From Tateyamaria sp947503385 (GTDB lineage Bacteria; Pseudomonadota; Alphaproteobacteria; Rhodobacterales; Rhodobacteraceae): a stretch of DNA of 64,000 nucleotides. The notes beneath the pieces are model-generated. The model had not been told where the DNA came from and ran no database searches. It saw only the letters and a list, made by a program, of their open reading frames with translations. The stretch lies in the NCBI RefSeq assembly GCF_051195235.1, contig NZ_JBNFZM010000001.1, forward strand, positions 496,001-560,000. Reading direction: 5' to 3'. The translations under genes and the position numbers were made by a program. Below, piece after piece: positions 8,150-16,161 of the stretch (its first letter is position 1; each line of letters opens with the position of its first letter).

Positions 8150-11100
8150 TCATTCTGCCGCGATCCCTTCGAGCTTGTCTTCCAGCGCATCCGCCGCATC
8201 CTGCAACGCCGCCAATGTCTCTGCGTCCGGCTGCCAATAGTTCCGGTCGGACGCTTCCAGCAGGCGGTTCGCCATGCGGCTTGATGCCGTGGGGTTTAGG
8301 TCTGCGATGCGCTGGCGCATCTCTTCATCCAGCACAAAAGTCTCGGAAATCCGCTGATATACCCATTCGTCCACCTGACCGGTGGTGGCCGACCAGCCCA
8401 GCGTGTTGGTCACTGTCGCCTCGATCTGGCGCACGCCTTCGGCGCCATGTTTCAGCAGGCCCTCGAAAAATTTCGGGTTCAGCGCCCGGCTGCGCGTCTC
8501 CAGCGCTACCTGATCCTTGAGCGTACGAACCTTGGCTGTACCGCGCGTCTGGTCACCGATGTATACCGCCGCCTCTTGGCCGCGCGCCCGTTTCACGGCG
8601 CGGGCAATTCCGCCCAGCGTGTCGAAATAATGGTCAACCGTCGTGACCCCCAACTCGACCGATTCAAGGTTCTGGTAGGCGATTTCCACATCCGCCAGCG
8701 CGCGCTGCAACAGGGCCGGGTTCGCCGCTGATTTGCCGTCGACACCATAGGCAAAGCTCTTGCGCCCCTCATAGGCGTCCGCCAATTCGTCCTCATCGCC
8801 AAAGGCCGAACTGTCCACCAGATGGTTCACGTTCGACCCATAGGCGCCTTCGGCGTTGGAGAACACGCGCAGCGCCGCCGTCGCCAGATCAACGCCCTGC
8901 GCCTCGGCATAGGCCAGCGCGTGGGCGCGGATAAAGTTCTGTTCCAACGGCTCTTCGGCCTCGGCGCATTTCAGCGCCGCCTCAGCCAGCATCCGTGTCT
9001 GCAAGGGCAGCAGATCGCGGAAAATCCCAGACAGGGTCATGATCACGTCGATCCGTGGGCGGCCAAGTTCGGCAAGCGGCACCAGATCGGCCCCCGCCAA
9101 CCGGCCAAAGCTGTCAAAGCGGGGCACGCACCCCATCAGCGCCAGCGCCTGTGCAATAGGCACCCCGTCCGATTTGATATTGTCCGACCCCCACAACACC
9201 AGCGCCACGGACCGTGGCAGGCTGTCATGCGTCTTCAGCAACAATTCCGCCTGCGCCACGCCCTCGCGGCAGGCAAAAGCCGTAGGCATCCGGAACGGGT
9301 CAAACGCATGGATGTTGCGCCCCGTGGGCAGAATGTCGGGTGACCGCAACAGGTCACCGCCATGCACAGGCCGGATATAGCGTGCATCCAGCGCCGCCAT
9401 CAGCGACGACAATTCCGTCTCCTGCTGCAACAGCGCGTCCACCCGCGCCCGCGCGTCGTCATCCTCGTGTTGCATCAGATCGAGGTAATCGCGCCGCGCG
9501 GCGTCACTGAGTGGCGCGCCGACGACATGCAGGCCTTCAGGGATTAGCGCGTCCTCGGTTTCGAGCAGTTTCAGCCACAGATCGGCAGGTGCCACGCCGC
9601 CCATATCAACCGCCTCCGCCTGTTCGGCGATCAACACTTCGAGGTCATCGCGGGTGGGATCACCCGCCGCCGTTCCACGCCAGCGGGTCAGTGAATCCTT
9701 TAGCTCCGACAAACCCTTGTAGAGCCCCGATTGCGCCAGCGGCGGCGTCAGATGCGTGATCGTCACAGCGCCCGACCGCCGCTTGGCCAGCGACGCCTCT
9801 GACGGGTTATTGGCCGCATACAGATAAATGTTCGGCATCTCGCCAATCAAACGGTCCGGCCAATCCTGCGCGCCCAAGCCTGCCTGCTTGCCCGGCATAA
9901 ACTCCAGCGCGCCATGCATCCCGAAATGCACCACCGCATCCGCGCCATAGGTGTTCCGCAGCCACAGATAAAAGGTGACAAAGGCATGGGTGGGCGCAAA
10001 GCCTTTCTCGAACAGCAACCGCATCGGGTCGCCCTCGTAGCCAAACGCTGGCTGCACCCCCACAAAGACGTTGCCCAATTCGGCCCCCAGCACAAACACA
10101 CCGCGCCCATCCGACTGGATACGGCCCGGTGCAGGACCCCACACCGCCTCAATGGCGTGCAGGGGTGGCGTTGTGCGCACGATGGTGTCAGCGTCCACAT
10201 GGGCGGCCACGTTGGCCTCTTGCCCGTATTGCGCGGCATTCCCGTCGAGGACGCGGGCGCGCAGGGCGTCCACATTGTCCGGGACGTCCACATCGTAGCC
10301 CCGCGCGCGCATGGCCCGCAGGGTGTTCATCAGGCTTTCAAAGACGCTCAGATAGGCGGCAGTGCCGACAGCGCCCGCATTTGGCGGAAAGCCAAAGAGG
10401 ACAATGGCCACCTTCTTGTCCGCGTTGTCTTTGCGGCGCAGGCGCATCTGGCGGATGGTCTTTTCAACAAGGCTGTCGATCCGCTCGTGGCAGGGCACCA
10501 TGGCCTTGGGCTCAGCGGCGCGGCAGGCATGGGCACAGCCTGCGCAACCTTCGGGCCCCAGCCGCCCGCCAAAGACGGTTGGACAGGTAGCCCCATCCAA
10601 TTCGGGCAAGGCAACCAGCATCGTCGTCTCGATCGGGCCAAGCCCACCGGAACTGCCCGCCCATTGGCCCAGGGTCTGAAATTCCAGCGCGTGCGCGGCG
10701 AGATAGGGCACATCGAGGTCCGCCAGCACGTCAATGGCCGCCTCGTTGTCGTTGTAGGCAGGGCCACCCACAAGGCTAAAGCCTGTCAGTGACACCATCG
10801 CATCGACCTGACCCTTAAAAAACGTGTCGATTGCCGGGCGCGCGTCCAACCCTCCGGCGAAGGCGGGCAACACCCGAACACCTTGCGCTTCGAAGCGGCG
10901 AATGACGCCATCGTAATGGGCGGTGTCGCCGGCCAGCACATAGGATCGCAACATCACGATGCCGACGGTCATCACAGCCGTTTTGGGTCCGGCAATGTCC
11001 GCAGGATCGGTTGTGATCCGCCCGGGCAGATCGGGGTGGTAAAGGCCGGTGTCCGGGTAATCAATCGGCAGCGCGGCCTCGGGCCGGTCCGTCCAATCGG

Positions 11101-11707
11101 CGCTGTCTGCGTAGCGGCCCAGCAGGAACTGGATCATGCTGCGCACATTGTCGTCCGACCCGCCCAGCCAGTATTGCATCACCATGAACCAGGCGCGCAG
11201 GTCCTGCGCCTTGCCCGGAATGAACTTGAGGATTTTCGGCAGGCGGCGCAGCATCGCCATCTTCTTGGCGCCGCTTTCGGTCGATGGTTTGGACGACCCG
11301 CGCAGCCGCTTCATCAACTTGCCCATGGCCGACGGAGGCTGTGCCATGTCCAGCGTGCCCATGCGCGTCAGCTTGACCACGTCGGCATCCGCCACAACGC
11401 CGATCATTGCGTCGCAGGTGTCCCGGCGGGCCTGCAATGCAGGCAGGATGCGCGCCACATGCTCTTCGAGGAACAGCAGATTTGCGATGATGATATCGCC
11501 CTGCATCACCGCCTCTTCGGCGGCCTCGAACGCTCCGGGCGTCTCGCCCCATTCAGCGGCTGCAAAGATCTGGATGTCGAGACCCGGATAGTCGCCCGCC
11601 AACGCCTCCTGCGCCTTGCGCGCAGGTCCCGCGGCATGGCTGTCCAGCGTGATGATCACCACGCGGTAGCCGGGGCGACGCCCCTCTATGCCGGTGTCAT
11701 CGCGCAT
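8150..11707 (-). CDS. bchH: magnesium chelatase subunit H
   Basis: Large porphyrin-binding catalytic subunit of Mg chelatase; with BchI and BchD (not in this window) it inserts Mg2+ into protoporphyrin IX at ATP cost. The 1185-residue length fits the BchH/CobN family. Expected stretches include YRVVIITLDSHAAGPARKAQ at the N-terminus, VHFGMHGALEFMPGKQAGLG mid-protein and NLIPTGRN-like ILPTGRNIHAFDP. The start MRDDTGIEGRRPGYR is chosen because it overlaps the bchB stop by 11 bases and fits homologues; the longer ORF adds a non-homologous 33 residues. C-terminal residues are Ala/Glu-rich. Confidence 0.96.
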   Translation of the reverse strand: MRDDTGIEGRRPGYRVVIITLDSHAAGPARKAQEALAGDYPGLDIQIFAAAEWGETPGAFEAAEEAVMQGDIIIANLLFLEEHVARILPALQARRDTCDAMIGVVADADVVKLTRMGTLDMAQPPSAMGKLMKRLRGSSKPSTESGAKKMAMLRRLPKILKFIPGKAQDLRAWFMVMQYWLGGSDDNVRSMIQFLLGRYADSADWTDRPEAALPIDYPDTGLYHPDLPGRITTDPADIAGPKTAVMTVGIVMLRSYVLAGDTAHYDGVIRRFEAQGVRVLPAFAGGLDARPAIDTFFKGQVDAMVSLTGFSLVGGPAYNDNEAAIDVLADLDVPYLAAHALEFQTLGQWAGSSGGLGPIETTMLVALPELDGATCPTVFGGRLGPEGCAGCAHACRAAEPKAMVPCHERIDSLVEKTIRQMRLRRKDNADKKVAIVLFGFPPNAGAVGTAAYLSVFESLMNTLRAMRARGYDVDVPDNVDALRARVLDGNAAQYGQEANVAAHVDADTIVRTTPPLHAIEAVWGPAPGRIQSDGRGVFVLGAELGNVFVGVQPAFGYEGDPMRLLFEKGFAPTHAFVTFYLWLRNTYGADAVVHFGMHGALEFMPGKQAGLGAQDWPDRLIGEMPNIYLYAANNPSEASLAKRRSGAVTITHLTPPLAQSGLYKGLSELKDSLTRWRGTAAGDPTRDDLEVLIAEQAEAVDMGGVAPADLWLKLLETEDALIPEGLHVVGAPLSDAARRDYLDLMQHEDDDARARVDALLQQETELSSLMAALDARYIRPVHGGDLLRSPDILPTGRNIHAFDPFRMPTAFACREGVAQAELLLKTHDSLPRSVALVLWGSDNIKSDGVPIAQALALMGCVPRFDSFGRLAGADLVPLAELGRPRIDVIMTLSGIFRDLLPLQTRMLAEAALKCAEAEEPLEQNFIRAHALAYAEAQGVDLATAALRVFSNAEGAYGSNVNHLVDSSAFGDEDELADAYEGRKSFAYGVDGKSAANPALLQRALADVEIAYQNLESVELGVTTVDHYFDTLGGIARAVKRARGQEAAVYIGDQTRGTAKVRTLKDQVALETRSRALNPKFFEGLLKHGAEGVRQIEATVTNTLGWSATTGQVDEWVYQRISETFVLDEEMRQRIADLNPTASSRMANRLLEASDRNYWQPDAETLAALQDAADALEDKLEGIAAE

Positions 11708-13253
11708 AATGGGCCTTTGCCTCATAGAGTGTGTCCACCGAAATCTGCGCCACACCGCGTTCGGCGGCAAAAACTTCTGTGTTGCGCCGTGCCTTGCCAC
11801 GGACAAAGAAGGGGATCTTCTTTAGTTCCTTTTCGGCCTCAGCCAGCCAGATCACCTGACCCCCACCCGTCTCTGTCCCGGAAAAATCCCGGGGGGAGGC
11901 CGCAGGCCGGGGGGCAGCGCCCCCCTCTGCGCCCGGGCTGGGCGCATGGCCGCCATGATGCGACGGACCCGCCGCATCGTGGAATTCAAAATCCTCGCGG
12001 AACATGTGTAACAGGTGCTCTTCGAGCCCCATAACCAGCGGGTGCACCCATGTGTCAAAGAGGACGTTCGCGCCCTCGATCCCCATTTGGGGCGAATACC
12101 GGGCGGGAAAGTCCTGTACATGCACCGGAGCCGAAATCACGGAGCAGGGAATGCCCAGACGCTTGCCGATGTGACGCTCCATCTGGGTGCCGAGGATCAT
12201 CTCGGGTTGCAGCGCTTCGATCACGCGTTCGACTTCGAGGTAGTCATCGGTGATTGTCGCCTCGAGGCCCATCTCGCGCGCCTTTGCGCGCACCGGGCGC
12301 GCCATTTCGCGGTTGTAGCAGCCAAGGCCGACAACCTCGAACCCCATCTCTTCGGAGGCCACGCGCGCGGCCGCAAGCACGTGGGTGCCGTCGCCAAACA
12401 GGAAAACGCGCTTGCCCGTCAGATAGGTGCTGTCCACGGATTTGGAGTACCACGGCAGGCGCAGACGAGAGGTGTCGACATATGCCTCATTGCCGCTGAT
12501 CGCGGCCACTTCGGCCACAAAGTCACGGGTCGCACCGACGCCGATGGGCACCACCTTGGTATAGGGCTGATCCAGTTCCCGCTCCATCCAGCGCGCCGCG
12601 CTTTCTGCGGTTTCGGGATACATCAGGACGTTGAAATGCGCCGCCCCCATGCGGGCAATGTCAGCAGGTGACGATGTCATCGGAGCCACCACATTCACGC
12701 TGATGCCCATGTCGGACAAAAGCGCGGTGACCTCTTGGATATCGTCGCGGTGACGGAAACCGAGGGCTGTCGGACCAATGAGGTTCGCGGTGATTTGTTT
12801 GGTCCGTTCCATTGGACGGGCCAGCGTTTTGACGATCTGGAAAAACGTCTCGTCTGCGCCAAAGTTTTCCTTGCGTTGGTAGCTGGGCAGTTCCAGCGGG
12901 ATCGTTGGCACAGGCAGGCCCATCGTCTCGGCCATGCCGCCGGGGTCGTCCTGGATCAATTCGGCCGTGCAGGACGCGCCCACAATGATCGCCTGTGGTT
13001 TGAACCGGTCATAGGCGTCCTGCGCCGCAGTCTTGAACAGGTTGGCGGTGTCCGCACCAAGGTCGCGGGCCTGAAAGGTCGTGTAGGTCACAGGCGGGCG
13101 GTGATTGCGCCGTTCGATCATGGTGAACAGCAGGTCGGCATAGGTGTCGCCCTGCGGTGCGTGCAGCACGTAGTGCAGACCCGTCATCCCGGTGGCAACG
13201 CGCATGGCACCCACATGGGGCGGACCCTCATATGTCCAGACCGTGAGCTTCAT
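11697..13253 (-). CDS. bchB: dark-operative protochlorophyllide reductase subunit B
   Basis: Forms the NifDK-like BchNB heterotetramer that binds and reduces protochlorophyllide. The 518-residue protein starts MKLTVWTYEGPPHVGAMRVA; D36 (APQGDTYADL) is the unusual aspartate ligand of the shared 4Fe-4S cluster. The core runs to about residue 430, and the C-terminal helical domain (VIWLAEAEKELKKIPFFVRG onward, about 52 residues) is intact. Between them lies a low-complexity linker rich in Gly, Ala, Pro and His (about residues 430-466) whose DNA resembles a dispersed intergenic repeat. The gene follows bchN by 40 bases and overlaps bchH by 11. Confidence 0.96.
   Translation of the reverse strand: MKLTVWTYEGPPHVGAMRVATGMTGLHYVLHAPQGDTYADLLFTMIERRNHRPPVTYTTFQARDLGADTANLFKTAAQDAYDRFKPQAIIVGASCTAELIQDDPGGMAETMGLPVPTIPLELPSYQRKENFGADETFFQIVKTLARPMERTKQITANLIGPTALGFRHRDDIQEVTALLSDMGISVNVVAPMTSSPADIARMGAAHFNVLMYPETAESAARWMERELDQPYTKVVPIGVGATRDFVAEVAAISGNEAYVDTSRLRLPWYSKSVDSTYLTGKRVFLFGDGTHVLAAARVASEEMGFEVVGLGCYNREMARPVRAKAREMGLEATITDDYLEVERVIEALQPEMILGTQMERHIGKRLGIPCSVISAPVHVQDFPARYSPQMGIEGANVLFDTWVHPLVMGLEEHLLHMFREDFEFHDAAGPSHHGGHAPSPGAEGGAAPRPAASPRDFSGTETGGGQVIWLAEAEKELKKIPFFVRGKARRNTEVFAAERGVAQISVDTLYEAKAHYAR
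11871..11926 (-). repeat. GC-rich palindromic repeat lying in frame inside bchB
   Basis: On the minus strand this stretch reads gagggggGCGCTGCCCCCC, then GGCCTGCGGCC, then CCCCGGGATTTTTCCGGGAC and AGAG. The intergenic copy at 33692-33747 reads GAGGGGGCTCTGCCCCCGCC, CTGCGGG, CCCCCCGTGGTATTTCTGG and TCAGAAG, the same order of blocks. In bchB it is read in frame as part of the linker (translated GAEGGAAPRPAASPRDFSG). The resemblance is by eye and strong in the head; the tail is more diverged. Confidence 0.55.
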
Positions 13254-13261
13254 GTGTCGCC

Positions 13262-13292
13262 GCCGGATTGAGTATTTGGAAAGAGAAGAAGC
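13262..13292 (+). repeat. dispersed AGTATTT-N4-AGAGAAGAAGC element, copy 2
   Basis: The 40-base gap between bchN and bchB is almost filled by GCCGGATTGAGTATTTGG, AAAGAGAAGAAGC on the plus strand. It shares AGTATTT-N4-AGAGAAGAAGC with the bchH-bchL gap copy but lies in the opposite direction relative to the operon, so an RNA element needed in one sense is unlikely. It leaves little room for a bchB ribosome site. Confidence 0.6.
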
Positions 13293-13293
13293 A

Positions 13294-14577
13294 TCAGGAC
13301 ACCTCCAGCTTGAGGAGGTCGGCACGCCGGATCGGCCGGGAGAAGAGCCCGGCAAGATCGCCCGCCTGTTCGTAGAAATGGACAGGGGTAAACACCAGTT
13401 CGATGGCCCATTTCGTGGCGAGCCCTTCGGCTTCGAGCGGGTTGGCGAGGCCGAGGCCGCAGACCGTCAGGTCGGGTCGGGCGGCCCGCGCGCGGTCGAG
13501 TTGCAGGTCGACATCCTGCCCTTCGGAGATGGTCGGGCCCTCGGCCAGCAGGTCGAGGTCGGGGCCGACGAGCCCTTTGTGGATGAAGGGCGCGCCGACC
13601 TCGATGGCGGTCATGCCGCATTCGCGGGTGAGAAACCGGGCCAGCGGAATTTCCAGCTGGCTGTCGGGAAAGAAGAATATGGATTTGCCCTTGAGTGCTT
13701 CGGCGGCCTGGGCAATGGCCTTGCGGGCGCGGGCGCGGGGCGCGGCGGTGACCTGTTCGAAGAGGTCGGCGGAGACACCGAATTCTGTGGCAATGGCGGC
13801 AAGCCATTGCGTCGTGCCTTCTTCGCCAAAGGGGAACGGGGCCGGGATATGGCGCGCGCCGCGGCGCGTCAGGGCATCGTGGGTGTCGCCCAGAAACGGC
13901 TGTGTCAGCGCGTAGACCGTGCCGGGGCCAACGCCAAGATCGTCACTGGCACGGGGGGCGGGCAGCACCTTGATCGGACCGATGCCCATCGCTTCGAGCA
14001 GGCCGATGGCCTGTTCCTCGACCACATCCGGCAGCGCGCCGACCAGAAGCAATTGCCGGTCCTCCGTCTTGGGCAGGACGGGCACCATGGAGGCAAGGCA
14101 AGCGTCTTCGCCTTGGGTAAAGGTCGTCTCGATGCCTGACCCGGAGAAGTTCAGCACCCGCACCGATGGCGCGTGGCGCTGGGTCATGCGTTCCGCCGCC
14201 TTGGCGAGGTCCAGTTTGATCACCTCGGACGGGCAGGAACCCACGAGGAACAATTGCTTGATGTCCGGGCGGCGGGTCAGCAATTCGTCCACCACCTTGT
14301 CCAGCTCGGTCTGCGCATCTGCCAGACCGGCAAGGTCCGTTTCCTCGAGAATGGCCGTACCAAAGCGCGGTTCGGCGAAAATCATCACGCCGGCGGCGGA
14401 TTGCAGCAGGTGCGCGCAGGTGCGCGAGCCGATCACGAGGAAGAACGCGTCCTGCATCTTGCGGTGCAGCCAGATGATTCCCGTCAGACCGCAGAACACT
14501 TCGCGCTGTCCGCGCTGCTTGAGAATCGGCACATCGCGGCACCCGCCGCTGGTGGGAAGACGTGGCAGTTCGGTCAT
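13294..14577 (-). CDS. bchN: dark-operative protochlorophyllide reductase subunit N
   Basis: Partner of BchB in the catalytic NB-protein. The 427-residue protein carries the three cysteine ligands of the inter-subunit 4Fe-4S cluster at about C29 (EVFCGLTG), C54 (SRTCAHLL) and C115 (VGSCPSEV); the fourth ligand is the BchB aspartate. The start MTELPRLPTSGGCRDVP overlaps the bchF stop by four bases (ATGA); the ORF extends far upstream but only as a shadow of bchF. Length and motifs are ordinary for the family. Confidence 0.96.
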   Translation of the reverse strand: MTELPRLPTSGGCRDVPILKQRGQREVFCGLTGIIWLHRKMQDAFFLVIGSRTCAHLLQSAAGVMIFAEPRFGTAILEETDLAGLADAQTELDKVVDELLTRRPDIKQLFLVGSCPSEVIKLDLAKAAERMTQRHAPSVRVLNFSGSGIETTFTQGEDACLASMVPVLPKTEDRQLLLVGALPDVVEEQAIGLLEAMGIGPIKVLPAPRASDDLGVGPGTVYALTQPFLGDTHDALTRRGARHIPAPFPFGEEGTTQWLAAIATEFGVSADLFEQVTAAPRARARKAIAQAAEALKGKSIFFFPDSQLEIPLARFLTRECGMTAIEVGAPFIHKGLVGPDLDLLAEGPTISEGQDVDLQLDRARAARPDLTVCGLGLANPLEAEGLATKWAIELVFTPVHFYEQAGDLAGLFSRPIRRADLLKLEVS

Positions 14578-15074
14578 GCGGTCACCTCCGGCATGGCGGC
14601 GGCCTGCAGTCTGGCGGCCCGCAATTTGAGTACGAACTGAGCGGCGTTGATGACGTAGGCGGCGTAGGCGGCCAGCGCGAGCCACATCAGCGGCACCGGG
14701 CTGAGCGCGCCGAAAAACAGAGCCCAGAGATAGGCCGTGTGCAGCCCGATCACGAGGAAGGAAAACACGTCTTCCCAGAAAAATGCAGGTGCCAGAAGGT
14801 ACTGACCAAAAACGACTTTTTCCCAGATCGCGCCGGTGATCATGATGATGTACAGCACCCCGGTCTTGGCCACGATGGACCATGTGGCGACGGCGTATCC
14901 GTCACCTGTCACGAGGTAGCGGATGACCAACACCAGAGAGACCAGAAAGACCACAAACTGGATCGGCGCGAGGATACCCTGAATGGGCGTCCAGATGGTG
15001 CTGTCGCGCCGCGCACGCTCTTGGGCCGTATAGAGGCCATGCGGCACGCCGCTGGGCTTTCCCGTGTGGGACAT
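14574..15074 (-). CDS. bchF: 3-vinyl bacteriochlorophyllide hydratase
   Basis: Adds water to the C3 vinyl group of the chlorin, an early step specific to bacteriochlorophyll a. A 166-residue membrane protein with about four hydrophobic helices, family-typical (SIWTPIQG-like TIWTPIQGILAPIQFVVF, ITGAIWEKVVFGQ, FFWEDVFSFLVIGLH). ATG at 15074 is preceded directly by an in-frame GTG; GGAGAGG lies about nine bases before the ATG. It is the promoter-proximal gene of the bch-puh superoperon, facing the ppaA-ppsR operon across a 304-base control region with PpsR-type operators. Confidence 0.95.
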   Translation of the reverse strand: MSHTGKPSGVPHGLYTAQERARRDSTIWTPIQGILAPIQFVVFLVSLVLVIRYLVTGDGYAVATWSIVAKTGVLYIIMITGAIWEKVVFGQYLLAPAFFWEDVFSFLVIGLHTAYLWALFFGALSPVPLMWLALAAYAAYVINAAQFVLKLRAARLQAAAMPEVTA

Positions 15075-15129
15075 CACTTGCGCCTCTCCATGGCTACATA
15101 AGGTGAAATTATCGGCGGAACCGGAAAAG

Positions 15130-15147
15130 TGTCAATTATAAGTTACA
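15130..15147. promoter_or_regulatory. PpsR-type operator, bchF-proximal
   Basis: TGTCAATTATAAGTTACA fits the TGT-N12-ACA consensus exactly. PpsR/CrtJ repressors bind pairs of such sites to shut off bch, crt and puc genes under high oxygen. It starts 56 bases before the bchF start and lies 32 bases (about three helical turns) from a second site at 15162-15179. Confidence 0.85.
15135..15140 (-). promoter_or_regulatory. candidate -10 box of the bchF promoter
   Basis: The proximal operator contains TATAAT on the minus strand, a perfect -10 hexamer. A start of transcription near 15128 would give a leader of about 54 bases to bchF and put the second operator over the -35 region. No good -35 hexamer is seen at 17 bases, which is common for promoters that depend on an activator or on relief of repression. 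Inference only. Confidence 0.5.
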
Positions 15148-15161
15148 GTTTTGGAGACGTA

Positions 15162-15179
15162 TGTTTACAACTCTGGACA
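15162..15179. promoter_or_regulatory. PpsR-type operator, bchF-distal
   Basis: TGTTTACAACTCTGGACA fits TGT-N12-ACA. Its inner arms are less symmetrical than the other sites. Together with 15130-15147 it forms the close tandem pair typical of cooperative PpsR binding; it would cover the -35 region of the inferred bchF promoter. Confidence 0.8.
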
Positions 15180-15271
15180 TGTCAGAGCGCTCGGATTCAG
15201 GGCGAGATGGCTGATTTTAAGAGAAAACAGCGGTTTTTCGTGAAAATTGCGCCAATCAACCTGTGGATTAT

Positions 15272-15289
15272 TGTCAATCTGCATTGACA
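15272..15289. promoter_or_regulatory. PpsR-type operator upstream of ppaA
   Basis: TGTCAATCTGCATTGACA is a near-ideal palindrome (TGTCAA/TTGACA arms). It lies 89 bases before the ppaA start and 92 bases from the bchF-side pair, so it may autoregulate ppaA-ppsR or loop with the pair across the divergent region. Confidence 0.85.
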
Positions 15290-15324
15290 TGCACAGGTGC
15301 AAAGCAGAGACTTACACAAGAGCC

Positions 15325-15348
15325 ACGACTCTGACGCGCCAGAGTCGT
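15325..15348 (+). promoter_or_regulatory. perfect 9-bp inverted repeat in the ppaA leader
   Basis: ACGACTCTG, six bases (ACGCGC), CAGAGTCGT: a perfect inverted repeat ending 30 bases before the ppaA ATG. As RNA it would be a stable stem-loop; it lacks a T-run so is not an ordinary terminator. As DNA it could be an operator for another regulator. It does not match TGT-N12-ACA. Confidence 0.6.
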
Positions 15349-15378
15349 CTGTTGTGTGTCTACCGTTAGAGGTGAGCC

Positions 15379-16161
15379 ATGGCGCAAGACGACCCTTTCG
15401 GCACGGCCCAGACCAGAAACGGGATGGGAGGGAGCCTGGAGCCTTTGGCATCCCAGGTCATATCCGTACTGTGCGAACGCCAAACCAGCGGACCTTCGGG
15501 TGCGCGGCAGATCGTTGTGGACTACCTGTTGCGTGCGGTGACATCCCGGAACAGCTTTGACGCATCGCTCGTGATGGAAGAGTTGCGCGGCTACCGCCTG
15601 ACCATCGATTCCATCATTGATCTCTATATTCCGCAGGTTGCCACCTGCATGGGCGAGCTGTGGACCACCTCCGATCTTGATTTCGCCTCCGTCACTGTGG
15701 GCGCGTTGCGCCTGCAAGCCCTGCTGAGCGAGGCATCGTCAGCGCTGGTCCATACGGCGATTAACACGCACACCGCGCCGCTTGCGCTGGTGGTCGTGTC
15801 CGAAGGCGAACAGCACTTTCTCGGGGCGTCTGTCGTGGCCGCGCAACTGCGGCGGCTGGGTTGCGATGTGAGCCTGTCCATCGCAGAGCCCCCCAAGCAA
15901 ATCACCAACCGCGTTTTGTATGATCAGCCTGACATGGTGTTGATGTCCTGCGCCCAGGTGGCGGGCCTTGAAACCATCGCCCGAAACGTTAAAAAGATCA
16001 GACGAGCGATTGACCCCGCTCCTGTCATCGCTCTGGGTGGCGCAATGCGGGGCGATATCGAAGGCATTCGAAAGAAGACAGGCGTAGATCTGGTGACGAA
16101 ATCGGCGAAGGACGTTGTTGGCTTCTATACGAAGCGGCACAAGGCGCTGAGCCGAGGATGA
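15379..16161 (+). CDS. ppaA: PpaA/AerR-family cobalamin-binding antirepressor
   Basis: Regulator that in Rhodobacter binds a cobalamin and counteracts the repressor PpsR/CrtJ, raising photosystem expression. The 260-residue protein has a helical cap (about 20-115) and a B12-binding Rossmann-type domain (about 125-255) with GEQHFLGASVVAAQLRRLG, where the His-x-x-Gly is the expected cobalamin contact, and later ALGGAM. A GAGGTGAG site precedes the ATG. An internal ATG at residue 16 could give a shorter form, as known for AerR in R. capsulatus. Overlaps ppsR by four bases, so antirepressor and repressor are coupled. Alternative name: aerR. Confidence 0.9.
   Translation: MAQDDPFGTAQTRNGMGGSLEPLASQVISVLCERQTSGPSGARQIVVDYLLRAVTSRNSFDASLVMEELRGYRLTIDSIIDLYIPQVATCMGELWTTSDLDFASVTVGALRLQALLSEASSALVHTAINTHTAPLALVVVSEGEQHFLGASVVAAQLRRLGCDVSLSIAEPPKQITNRVLYDQPDMVLMSCAQVAGLETIARNVKKIRRAIDPAPVIALGGAMRGDIEGIRKKTGVDLVTKSAKDVVGFYTKRHKALSRG

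Noticed and set aside
13268..14577. The bchN-bchB gap considered as a separate bchB promoter region
   Set aside because: Only 40 bases, filled by a dispersed repeat, with no promoter hexamers; the genes read as one operon.
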